From NCBI GenBank assembly GCA_015655975.1, contig DVEP01000029.1, forward strand, positions 1 through 16,339: a stretch of 16,339 nucleotides of DNA, read 5' to 3'. A program made the translations under genes and the position numbers. Source of the DNA: Eubacterium sp. (lineage in GTDB: Bacteria; Bacillota; Clostridia; Oscillospirales; Acutalibacteraceae). Below, one piece after another: positions 7,264-14,749 of the stretch (position 1 is the first letter of the stretch; each line of letters opens with the position of its first letter). Under the pieces are notes generated by a model, which was not told the origin of the DNA, made no database searches, and was given only the letters and a program-made list of their open reading frames with translations.

Positions 7264-8826
7264 ATGAGTAAAAAAGTAAATTTGAGAGATGCCAATTTCA
7301 GAGAAATTATGGCATTTTCATTGTTGCCGTTTGGTCTTTTGACAATACAGACTCTTATCGGCACAGCACTTAACCTTTATCTTACAGATGTTCTCGGTCT
7401 TACACTTGCCATGACATCTATCGTGCTTTCGGGTACAAAGGTATGGGACGCTATCAACGACCCGATTATGGGTATGATTGTTGACAAAACAAGAACAAAG
7501 AAAGGTAAATGCAGACCGTATATTTTGTGGATGGTTGTGCCGGCTTGTTTTGCAACGGCAATGCTTTTCTTCCCTGTAAACTTTGGTCAACAGGGCAATT
7601 TCATATATGCAATTATCGCATATCTTATTTATTACACATTCTACACGGCTATTGATATTCCGTATCAGGGACTGAACTCACTTGTTTTCCCGGAAGACAA
7701 GTTGAGAGTAAAAGCCGTTTCAGTGTCGAACATTGTCGGCTCAATCGGAACAATTCTTCCGTCAATTCTTTTCTTCACAATTGCAGGTTTTTGGGGTACA
7801 GGCACAGAAAATGAAAAGCAGGGCTATTTCTGGAGCGCAGTAATTTTCTCTGTAATGGCAGGTATTCCGATTGCTATTTCATATTTCGGAATTAAAGAAA
7901 AAGTTTACATTCCGCCTAAAAAGACAAACTATTTCAAAGGTTTGAAAATAGTTTTTGCAGACAGCAAGATGCGTGTTCTTACAATTTGCGCTTTCTTTAC
8001 GGGTATTGTAAATATCGGCGCAATGTTCTTGCCGTACTTTGCAAAGTGGAACTGTATCGGCGTAATTCCTATGGACGAGCTTTGCGCTTGGATAAAGGAT
8101 GTAACAGGTCTCAGCATTACACTTACAAATGAGGGCTTGCTTATACCTCTTCTTCAAATCGGAAGCGGTATTTCGTATATGCTTTCAATGGCAATCATCC
8201 CTCTTCTTCTCAAAAAGATGGACAAGAAAACCCTTTGGATATGGATGAGCCTTTTGGGCGCAGCGGCAGATATCATCACATTTGTTGTCGGCGTATGGAT
8301 TATTCCTTACAACACAATAGCAGGCGCAGTTACATATACAATTCTTCGTTTCTTTACAAACTTCCCTGTCGGCATGAGCCTTGTTCTTCTCATTGCAATG
8401 TTCTCCGATACGGTTGACGATATAGAGATGAAAACAGGCGAAAGACTTGAGGGTACTGTTTTCTCATTCAGAAGTCTTGTAAACAAAATTTCAATCGCAG
8501 TGTTCAATGTTGTAATGCTCAACATAGTAGGCGCTGTAGGTTACGACGCAGTTAAGATGAGCGAAATTACAGAAAACTATGTAAAACCTCTTATTGTGTC
8601 AACAACTCAGTCAAGTGTAATCGGCGGTACAGACTACACGGTTGTACTCAATGTCATCTTCTTTATGCTTACAGGTCTCGGTGCAATCGGACTTATCGGT
8701 CAGGCTGTTCCTATGTTCTTCTATAAGTTTGACGAAAGAGGACAAGAGGCTAAACTCAAAAAGTTCAGAGAAGAAAAAGAAAAAGCGCTTCAGGCTGAAC
8801 TTGAAAATGCAAGCCAGTTGAGTTAA
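7264..8826 (+). CDS. GPH-family sugar:cation symporter (melibiose/lactose-permease-like)
   Basis: This 520-residue integral membrane protein has about 12 hydrophobic segments. The family mark is VWDAINDPIMGMIVDKTRTK (60-79): Asp62 and Asp66, followed by the basic loop KKGKCRPYILW, match the DAxxDPxxGxxxDRTRTKxG pattern of glycoside-pentoside-hexuronide symporters. Members import oligosaccharides or glycosides with Na+ or H+. The adjacent GH2 gene argues for a beta-galactoside or related glycoside as substrate. The loop around 270-300 and the charged C-tail (EAKLKKFREEKEKALQAELE) are cytoplasmic-type extensions; the protein is longer than MelB (about 470) because of them. The ATG at 7264 follows CAGGAGAG (7252-7259); an in-frame TTG at 7231 lies upstream of this site and is rejected. 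The exact sugar cannot be told from sequence. Confidence 0.92.
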   Translation: MSKKVNLRDANFREIMAFSLLPFGLLTIQTLIGTALNLYLTDVLGLTLAMTSIVLSGTKVWDAINDPIMGMIVDKTRTKKGKCRPYILWMVVPACFATAMLFFPVNFGQQGNFIYAIIAYLIYYTFYTAIDIPYQGLNSLVFPEDKLRVKAVSVSNIVGSIGTILPSILFFTIAGFWGTGTENEKQGYFWSAVIFSVMAGIPIAISYFGIKEKVYIPPKKTNYFKGLKIVFADSKMRVLTICAFFTGIVNIGAMFLPYFAKWNCIGVIPMDELCAWIKDVTGLSITLTNEGLLIPLLQIGSGISYMLSMAIIPLLLKKMDKKTLWIWMSLLGAAADIITFVVGVWIIPYNTIAGAVTYTILRFFTNFPVGMSLVLLIAMFSDTVDDIEMKTGERLEGTVFSFRSLVNKISIAVFNVVMLNIVGAVGYDAVKMSEITENYVKPLIVSTTQSSVIGGTDYTVVLNVIFFMLTGLGAIGLIGQAVPMFFYKFDERGQEAKLKKFREEKEKALQAELENASQLS

Positions 8827-8829
8827 AAT
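8801..8829 (+). promoter_or_regulatory. Candidate internal promoter before the GH2 gene
   Basis: TTGAAA (8801-8806), a 17-base spacer and TAAAAT (8824-8829) straddle the end of the symporter gene. A start near 8836 would leave a leader containing the hairpin element at 8871-8920, paralleling the promoter-plus-element order at 7126-7226. Chance matches are common in such AT-rich DNA. Confidence 0.3.
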
Positions 8830-8870
8830 GTTTATATAGGTATATTCTATAAAATAAATTAAATACAGTA

Positions 8871-8920
8871 TGAATAAATCGGTCGCAGGACAGCAGTTTG
8901 CAAATTGCGACCGTTATTCA
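8871..8920 (+). promoter_or_regulatory. Leader element, copy 2: long hairpin before the GH2 gene
   Basis: TGAATAA (8871-8877) pairs with TTATTCA (8914-8920) and CGGTCGCA (8880-8887) with TGCGACCG (8906-8913), giving 15 perfect pairs around a 2-base bulge (8878-8879). The 18-base loop contains GCAGTTTGCAAAT, shared with the symporter leader. No T-run follows, so it is not an intrinsic terminator. It ends 8 bases before the weak ribosome site GGGTGG (8929-8934). It could shield or stabilise the downstream message, or be an operator palindrome. Confidence 0.55.
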
Positions 8921-8939
8921 TATACTACGGGTGGTAAAA

Positions 8940-11900
8940 ATGAAATATTTAATTAACAAAACAAACTATAAAGAGTTTTCGGTTTTTGAGGAAAACAAAC
9001 TCAAAGCGCGCAGTTATTTTATTCCGTTTTCATCTGTCGAAGCGCTTGAAAAAACAGACTACAAAACAGAACGATACAATTCGGACTGTGTACTTGTTTT
9101 GAACGGAGAATGGGATTTTAAATACTATGACAAAATAAGTGAAGTGCCGAACGAAATTGAAACGGAAAAACTTGCGTTCGGCTCACTTGCCGTACCGTCA
9201 ACATGGCAGAGAAACGGCTACGACCAAATTGCGTATATCAACTCACGCTATCCGTTCAAGAAAAGACCTCCGTACATTCCCGAAGATATTCCTGTTGCAA
9301 TTTACAGAAATGTTTTTATGCTTAATGAAAAGAAAGACAGCAATATATTGTCTTTTCTCGGTGTTGCAGGCGCTTTGTGTGTGTATGTCAACGGCAAGTA
9401 TGCAGGCTACAGCGAAGGCTCGCACAACACTGCCGAGTTCGATATTTCAAACGAACTTACAGAGGGAGAAAACGAAATTGTCTGCGTTGTATATAAGTGG
9501 AGCAACGGAACATATCTTGAGTGTCAGGATATGTTCAGAGAAAACGGCATTTTCCGTGATGTTTTCATCATTTCAAGAAATAAAAATCATATAGACGATT
9601 TCATTGCACGCCCTGTTTTTGACGGAAAAAATTACAGTCTCAAACTTTCTGCAACAGGCAGTTTTTCAGAAGACTGCAAAATAGATGTTACTGTAAACGG
9701 TAAAAATGTTGACAAAAAAGTAACTCTCGGCAAAGACAACAGCGCAGTTATTGACGATATAGATGTTTCTGAATGGACTGCCGAAACTCCCGAATTGTAC
9801 AAAGTTGTTTTCGTTTTGTCGAGTGAAAACGGCGTGGAAGAGTGTTTCAGAACTTATGTAGGTTTTAAACATATAGATATTGAGGGCGTGGTTTTCAAGT
9901 TCAATGATAAGGCTATAAAAATTAAAGGCGTTAACCATCACGATACACATATGACTAAGGGCTATGTGATGAACTTTGACGATTTGGAACTCGATGTTAA
10001 ACTTATGAAAGAGTACAACTGCAACGCAGTCAGAACTTCTCACTACCCTCCCGACCCGATTTTCATTACACTTTGCGATTTTTACGGTTTATATGTTATT
10101 GACGAGGCAGATATAGAAACTCACGGTTTTTACGATTACAGAACGGTTTACAGACCAAACAGACTCAGCAACGATTTGAAATGGAAAGACCACTATCTTG
10201 ACAGAGTTGTCAGAATGTATGAAAGAGACAAAAACCATCCGAGTATCACAATGTGGTCGCTCGGCAACGAATCGGGCGGTTATAAGTGTCAGGATGTCTG
10301 CTATGACTTTTTGAAAAAAGAAAACCCTGAAATTCCCGTTCACTACGAGGGCGCAAACAGAAGCAAGCGTTGGGCATACGATGTTGTTTCTCATATGTAT
10401 GCTACTCCCGACTTGATGAGAAAAGTCAGAGCGGGAAACGGCGGAAAAAAGTACGAAAACAAGCCGTTCTTCCAGTGCGAATACGCTCACGCAATGGGCA
10501 ACGGACCCGGCGGACTTGAAGAATATATGGAACTTTTCTATTCTTCCGAAAGATTTATGGGCGGCTGCATTTGGGAATGGGCAGACCATAGTGTGTACGA
10601 TGAAAAGGCAAAGAACAAGTGGACATACGGCGGAGACCACAACGAGCCTATTCACGACGGCAACTTCTGTGTTGACGGACTTTTCTTCCCTGACAGAAAA
10701 CCGTCGTCGGGCGCTTTGGAGATGAAAACCTGCTACCGTCCTGTCAGAGCAAAGTATGTTGAAGGCAATCTTTTTGAACTTAAAAATACAAACAGTTTTT
10801 CTTCAAGCGACTCTATGTCAATCGTTTGGGAAGTTGTTGTGAACGGAGAAAAAACCGACTCGGGAGAGGCAGAGTTGTCTATTCCGGCAGGACAAACAAA
10901 ACTTTTCAGAGTTGAAAGTCCTGCGCTCGATACTGCGTTTGACACAAGAGTGAATTTTACATATATTGACAAGGCAACAGGTTTTGAAATTGCAAAAGAA
11001 CAGTGCGCTGTTAAAAAGTATTTGACACAACCCGAGTTTGAAAAAAATGCAGAGTTTGAAAATAAAAACGGCAAGATTGTTGCAAAAGCAGGCAAGACAA
11101 AAGTGGTTTTCGACAAGAAAACAGGCTGTCTTGAAAGTTATTCAAAAAACGGTGTTGAGTATATCAACCAAAATCCTGCCGAAAACAAAGGCTTTGTACC
11201 CGAAGTTTTCAGACCGTACATAGACAACGACCAATTTATGCTCATTTATTGGCAGATAACAGGTCTTATCAGTGCAAAACCCGTTTTCGCATCTTGCAAA
11301 ATTTCAAGTATAGACGGCAAACCGTGTGTAAAGGTTAAATGCAATATTGTTACACGAGGCATATTCCTGCTTGCGAGAGTTACTGTTGTATATGAATTTG
11401 ATGAAAACGGCAGACTTAAAGTTACTGCGTCAATTTCAAAAATCAGTCCTTTACCGCTTGTACTTTCAAAATTCGGTCTTTCTCTTGAAATGCCTAAAGA
11501 ATTTGAAAATGTGCGATATATGGGCAACGGTCCCGAGGAAAACTACGCTGACTTTTCCGAACATGCACCGTTTGGGATTTATGAGAAGAGCGTTTGTGAG
11601 TTTTCTCATAAATATATCAAACCTCAGGACAGCGGTAACAGGTGCGATGTTCACTTTGCAGAAATCAGCAACTCAAAAGGCGACAAAATGATTGTCAGAG
11701 CAAATGAAAACCCTGTCAACTTCAAGGCGTCTCATTGCTGCGATATGCAGATTAAAAAAGCAAAGCATATAGAAGATGTTGCAGACCTTGACACAACAAG
11801 AATTTGTATAGACGGTTTTATGAGAGGTACGGGCAGTAACAGCTGCGGACCTAAACTTCCGTCGGAATACTGCATTTGGTTTAAGGGTATTAAACCTCTG

Positions 11901-11951
11901 AAATTCGGTTTCACACTTGAAATTACAAATTCGGAAAACAAGACAAAATAA
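8940..11951 (+). CDS. Glycoside hydrolase family 2 beta-galactosidase (LacZ-like)
   Basis: This 1003-residue protein without signal peptide is cytoplasmic, about the length of E. coli LacZ (1024). Domain order is LacZ-like: a sugar-binding jelly roll (about 30-200, with LNGEWDFKYY and VPSTWQRNGYD), an immunoglobulin-like domain (about 200-310), a TIM barrel (about 310-600), a second Ig-like domain (about 600-710) and a C-terminal beta-gal small-chain domain (about 725-1000, with FRPYIDNDQF and GNGPEENYADFSEHAP). The acid/base is Glu444 in MWSLGNESGG and the nucleophile Glu514 in FFQCEYAHAMGNGPGGLEEY; the GVNHHD and RTSHYPPDP blocks precede them. It would hydrolyse terminal beta-galactosides such as lactose delivered by the preceding symporter. 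Specificity within GH2 cannot be fixed from sequence. The ATG at 8940 follows GGGTGG; an in-frame TTG at 8898 lies inside the hairpin and is rejected. The C-terminal domain differs from E. coli more than the barrel. Confidence 0.93.
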   Translation: MKYLINKTNYKEFSVFEENKLKARSYFIPFSSVEALEKTDYKTERYNSDCVLVLNGEWDFKYYDKISEVPNEIETEKLAFGSLAVPSTWQRNGYDQIAYINSRYPFKKRPPYIPEDIPVAIYRNVFMLNEKKDSNILSFLGVAGALCVYVNGKYAGYSEGSHNTAEFDISNELTEGENEIVCVVYKWSNGTYLECQDMFRENGIFRDVFIISRNKNHIDDFIARPVFDGKNYSLKLSATGSFSEDCKIDVTVNGKNVDKKVTLGKDNSAVIDDIDVSEWTAETPELYKVVFVLSSENGVEECFRTYVGFKHIDIEGVVFKFNDKAIKIKGVNHHDTHMTKGYVMNFDDLELDVKLMKEYNCNAVRTSHYPPDPIFITLCDFYGLYVIDEADIETHGFYDYRTVYRPNRLSNDLKWKDHYLDRVVRMYERDKNHPSITMWSLGNESGGYKCQDVCYDFLKKENPEIPVHYEGANRSKRWAYDVVSHMYATPDLMRKVRAGNGGKKYENKPFFQCEYAHAMGNGPGGLEEYMELFYSSERFMGGCIWEWADHSVYDEKAKNKWTYGGDHNEPIHDGNFCVDGLFFPDRKPSSGALEMKTCYRPVRAKYVEGNLFELKNTNSFSSSDSMSIVWEVVVNGEKTDSGEAELSIPAGQTKLFRVESPALDTAFDTRVNFTYIDKATGFEIAKEQCAVKKYLTQPEFEKNAEFENKNGKIVAKAGKTKVVFDKKTGCLESYSKNGVEYINQNPAENKGFVPEVFRPYIDNDQFMLIYWQITGLISAKPVFASCKISSIDGKPCVKVKCNIVTRGIFLLARVTVVYEFDENGRLKVTASISKISPLPLVLSKFGLSLEMPKEFENVRYMGNGPEENYADFSEHAPFGIYEKSVCEFSHKYIKPQDSGNRCDVHFAEISNSKGDKMIVRANENPVNFKASHCCDMQIKKAKHIEDVADLDTTRICIDGFMRGTGSNSCGPKLPSEYCIWFKGIKPLKFGFTLEITNSENKTK

Positions 11952-11970
11952 AACAAATTTAACGATTTTT

Positions 11971-12000
11971 GGAGCGTGGAAAACACGCTCCTTTTTCTTT
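11971..12000 (+). terminator. Terminator after the GH2 gene
   Basis: GGAGCGTG (11971-11978) and CACGCTCC (11984-11991) form an 8-bp stem with a GAAAA loop, followed by TTTTTCTTT. It isolates the galactoside unit from the symporter gene downstream. Confidence 0.92.
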
Positions 12001-12013
12001 GATAAAAAATTCG

Positions 12014-12042
12014 TTGAAAAAATTTGCTTTCAGTGGTAAAAT
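12014..12042 (+). promoter_or_regulatory. Promoter of the sodium/amino-acid symporter gene
   Basis: TTGAAA (12014-12019), a 17-base spacer and TAAAAT (12037-12042) follow directly after the previous terminator, giving a leader of about 50 bases. Confidence 0.6.
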
Positions 12043-12097
12043 AGAAAATAATTTTGCACACATCACATATCAAACTTGTTTGTTGATTGGAGGAAGT

Positions 12098-13540
12098 ATG
12101 GATAAGTTTAACCAAATACTCGAAAAGATAGACGGCTGGATTTGGGGCGCTCCGCTCATTATCCTGATTTTGTTTGTCGGAATTTATTTTTCTGTCAGAA
12201 TGGGGTTTTTACAGGTCAGATTTTTGCCTGCCGCTCTTCGCTTTATGTTTAAAGATGAAGAGGGAGAAAAAGGAGAAGTTTCAAGTTTCGGCGCGCTTTG
12301 TACATCACTTTCTGCTACTATCGGTACAGGAAATATTGTAGGCGTTGCAACTGCAATCGGTATTTTGGCAGGCGGTCCCGGTGCTTTGTTTTGGATGTGG
12401 CTCGCCGCATTTTTCGGAATGGCAACAAAATACGCCGAAGGATTTCTTGCGATTAAGTACAGAAATATTGACGAAAACGGCCATGTCCTCGGCGGTCCGT
12501 TTTACTATATCGAGAACGGTATGGGCAAAAAGTGGCGCCCGCTCGGTAAACTTTTTGCAGTGTTCGGCGGACTTTGCGGACTTATCGGTATAGGTACTTT
12601 CTCTCAGGTGAACGGTATTTCAACTGCCGTAAACAGAGTGTTTGACCCGACGGCAAAACACACTGTCAATATTTTCGGAGCAGAATATACAGTTACAACA
12701 GTCGTAACTGCTGTTGTGCTGACCGTTTTGGTTTTTCTTGTTGTAATCGGCGGTCTTAAAAGAATTTCAAGCGTATCGACTGTCATTGTACCGTTTATGG
12801 CAATTTTGTATGTTGCTTCTATAATAATTATTATTGTAACTAATATCAATAAATTGCCCGCTGCTGTTGTTGAAGTTGTGGAAAGTGCGTTTGGTTTGCG
12901 TGCTTTTGCGGGCGGTGCAACTGCCTCTATGGCTATCGCTATGCAAAAGGGTATAGCAAGAGGTATCTTTTCAAACGAGTCGGGTTTAGGTTCCGCACCG
13001 ATTGCGGCAGCGGCCGCAAGGTCGAAAGACCCTGTTCGTCAGGGACTTGTTTCAATGACGGGAACTTTTTTCGACACAATAGTCATTTGTACAATGACGG
13101 GTCTTGCTATTGTAATGATGGGTTCGTGGAAAGAAGGAAATCTCGAAGGCGCTCAGGTAAGCATAGACGCTTTTCAAAAAGGAATGTATTTCCTGCCCGA
13201 ACAGGTTCCTGCTCTCATTTTGACTTTGTGCCTTGTGTTTTTTGCATTTACAACTATTTTGGGTTGGAACTACTACGGCGAAAGATGTATAGAGTATCTG
13301 TTTAATAAGTCTAAAGTAGCTGTTACAATATACAGGTGGCTGTATATCATTGCAGTTTTCATCGGACCGTATATGACTGTCAAAGCAGTTTGGACCATTG
13401 CCGACATTGTAAACGGCTTAATGGCTTTTCCAAACCTTATTGCGCTCATTTCACTCAGCCCTATTGTCATTAAGGAAACTAACGAATATCTTAAAAATTA
13501 TAAGAAAAGCAGAAAAACAGAAAAGAAAGAAAATGTATAA
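12098..13540 (+). CDS. AGCS-family sodium:alanine/glycine symporter
   Basis: This 480-residue membrane protein of the alanine-or-glycine:cation symporter family has around 10-11 hydrophobic helices. Diagnostic stretches are TIGTGNIVGVATAI (74-87), GPGALFWMWLAAFFGMATKY (93-112) with EGFLAIKYR after it, the GGPFYYIENGMGKKW loop, and RGIFSNESGLGSAPIAAAAA (288-307), the substrate- and Na+-site region of the family. It imports small neutral amino acids with Na+. Family length (about 450-490) is met. The ATG at 12098 follows GGAGGA (12089-12094); the frame stays open upstream but that part would sit inside the terminator and promoter. It is a single gene: promoter at 12014, and no strong terminator seen before the next promoter. 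Alanine is the usual substrate, but D-alanine, glycine or serine cannot be excluded. Confidence 0.94.
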   Translation: MDKFNQILEKIDGWIWGAPLIILILFVGIYFSVRMGFLQVRFLPAALRFMFKDEEGEKGEVSSFGALCTSLSATIGTGNIVGVATAIGILAGGPGALFWMWLAAFFGMATKYAEGFLAIKYRNIDENGHVLGGPFYYIENGMGKKWRPLGKLFAVFGGLCGLIGIGTFSQVNGISTAVNRVFDPTAKHTVNIFGAEYTVTTVVTAVVLTVLVFLVVIGGLKRISSVSTVIVPFMAILYVASIIIIIVTNINKLPAAVVEVVESAFGLRAFAGGATASMAIAMQKGIARGIFSNESGLGSAPIAAAAARSKDPVRQGLVSMTGTFFDTIVICTMTGLAIVMMGSWKEGNLEGAQVSIDAFQKGMYFLPEQVPALILTLCLVFFAFTTILGWNYYGERCIEYLFNKSKVAVTIYRWLYIIAVFIGPYMTVKAVWTIADIVNGLMAFPNLIALISLSPIVIKETNEYLKNYKKSRKTEKKENV

Positions 13541-13668
13541 AATCACTGAATATACATGCCAAAATGTATATTATACAAAAATCCTGCATAAGATTACATT
13601 AAAAACAACCAAATATGTGCCTTGTAAAGAGCAGTTATTTATAAGAAGTGATAATTATGCATTAACAC
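13541..13668 (+). other. Intergenic AT-rich stretch, no gene recognised
   Basis: Between the symporter stop and the importer promoter I see only a weak AT-rich hairpin, ATATACAT/ATGTATAT (13550-13557 and 13564-13571, 6-base loop), without a T-run. It might end the symporter message. No conserved riboswitch pattern or ribosome-site-led ORF was found. Confidence 0.4.
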
Positions 13669-13709
13669 TGTTGACAAATGAATAAATATGATTTACAATA
13701 GTGTCAACA
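13669..13709 (+). promoter_or_regulatory. Importer promoter bracketed by an inverted repeat
   Basis: A consensus TTGACA (13671-13676), a 17-base spacer and TACAAT (13694-13699) make a strong sigma-A-type promoter. TGTTGACA (13669-13676), covering the -35 box, is exactly inverted as TGTCAACA (13702-13709) at the expected transcription start, 33 bases centre to centre. Overlapping these, ACAAATGAA occurs directly repeated at 13674-13682 and 13707-13715. The spacing, about three helical turns, would suit a looping or dimer-of-dimers repressor; that part is inference. Confidence 0.6.
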
Positions 13710-13762
13710 AATGAAAAGCGAACAAACGCTTCTTAATGAATAATAATTACGGAGGAAACATT

Positions 13763-14638
13763 ATGAAAAAGTTAGTTAAATTAGTATCAGTTGTTCTTGC
13801 AGTTGTAATGATGGTTACTGCATTTGCAGCTTGTTCAAAAGAAGAAGGAAAAGACGCAAAAAGCGAAGCAAAAGTGAAGGTTGTTGACATTAAACTTACA
13901 GACGAACAGTACGCTTTCGGTGTAGATAAAGACCAGCCTGAACTTCTTCAGCAAGTAAACGATTTCATTGCAGAAATCAAAAACGACGGCACACTTGATA
14001 AAATCTGCGACAAGTATTTTGCAGGCGGAGAGCCGACAGCAGTAGTTTCGGCAACAGAAGACTCTTCAAAAGACCAACTTGTTGTTGCAACAAACGCAGC
14101 CTTCGAGCCTTTTGAGTACACAACAGACGGCAAAAACTTCTATGGTATAGATATGGAAATTGCAAAACTTCTTGCTGACAAACTCGGCAAAGAACTTGTA
14201 ATCAAAAATATGGACTTCGACGCTGTTTGCCTCACAGTAGGTCAGCACAAGTGCGACATTGCTATGGCAGGTCTTACAGTTAACGCAGAGCGTGAAGAGT
14301 ATGTAACATTTTCAGAATCTTACTACAACGCTTCTCAAAAAGTTATCACAACAGCAGACGACACAACATTTGACGATTGCAAAACTGCAGAAGATGTAGA
14401 AGCTATCTTGAACGAACTTCAGCCTACGGACAAAATCGGCGGTCAGACAGGTACAACAGGCTTGTTATATGTTGAAGGCGACGAAGAATTCGGCTTTAAA
14501 GGACTTGAAGCAGACGCAGTAGGCTACAAGAGCGGTTCACTCGCAGTACAGGACCTCATCAACGGCAACCTCAAATATGTTATCATTGACGCTGCTCCTG
14601 CTGAGTGCATAGTAAATGCTATCAACGAAACCGCGTAA
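13763..14638 (+). CDS. Amino-acid ABC importer binding lipoprotein, apparently circularly permuted
   Basis: This 291-residue lipoprotein has signal MKKLVKLVSVVLAVVMMVTA with lipobox AFAAC (lipid on Cys24). The core (104-289) is a family 3 solute-binding domain: LVVATNAAFEPFEY (106-119), the MDFDAV and GLTVNAEREEYVTFS blocks with Arg177 expected to hold the amino-acid carboxylate, and YVIIDAAPAECIVNAI. It stops there, before the segment that normally closes lobe 1. That segment (VDIKLTDEQYAFGVD and DFIAEIKNDGTLDKICDKYF, about 38-87) instead lies right after the lipobox, joined to the core by a flexible linker (88-103). All parts are present once, so I read this as circular permutation, not truncation. 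The ATG at 13763 follows GGAGGA (13751-13756). It is the first gene of the importer, with a terminator-like hairpin after it. The substrate is a polar amino acid, identity unknown. Confidence 0.9.
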   Translation: MKKLVKLVSVVLAVVMMVTAFAACSKEEGKDAKSEAKVKVVDIKLTDEQYAFGVDKDQPELLQQVNDFIAEIKNDGTLDKICDKYFAGGEPTAVVSATEDSSKDQLVVATNAAFEPFEYTTDGKNFYGIDMEIAKLLADKLGKELVIKNMDFDAVCLTVGQHKCDIAMAGLTVNAEREEYVTFSESYYNASQKVITTADDTTFDDCKTAEDVEAILNELQPTDKIGGQTGTTGLLYVEGDEEFGFKGLEADAVGYKSGSLAVQDLINGNLKYVIIDAAPAECIVNAINETA

Positions 14639-14652
14639 CACAAGAAAGAAAT

Positions 14653-14678
14653 AAAGCCGGTTTACCTGCCGGCTTTTT
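14653..14678 (+). terminator. Terminator-like hairpin between binding protein and permease
   Basis: AAAGCCGG (14653-14660) and CCGGCTTT (14669-14676) enclose an 8-base loop and the T-run continues to 14678. Its position inside the importer cluster suggests partial termination, which would raise binding-protein levels over permease and ATPase. No equally convincing promoter is visible between it and the permease. Confidence 0.75.
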
Positions 14679-14749
14679 GTGTTTTGTTAAATAACTTTTA
14701 ATTGTTTTCAGATGTTTGTATTATAAAATATATTAAGGAATAGTGATTT

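Noticed and set aside
8925..8942. ACGGGTGGTAAAAATG resembling the conserved T-box antiterminator motif
   Set aside because: Only the GGGTGGTA part matches. There is no CCGCG continuation, specifier loop or terminator, and the gene is a glycosidase. It is simply the ribosome site region.
10089..10655. 188-residue open frame on the minus strand inside the GH2 gene
   Set aside because: It is antisense to the catalytic barrel coding region, without ribosome site or recognisable domain.
13763..14638. Binding protein as a simple C-terminal truncation by frameshift
   Set aside because: The missing end segment is not encoded in any frame after the stop codon, where a terminator follows at once, but is present intact near the N-terminus.
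14701..14740. Possible separate promoter for the permease gene around TATTATAAAAT
   Set aside because: No -35 box at proper spacing fits any of the possible -10 placements, so read-through from the importer promoter is the simpler explanation.
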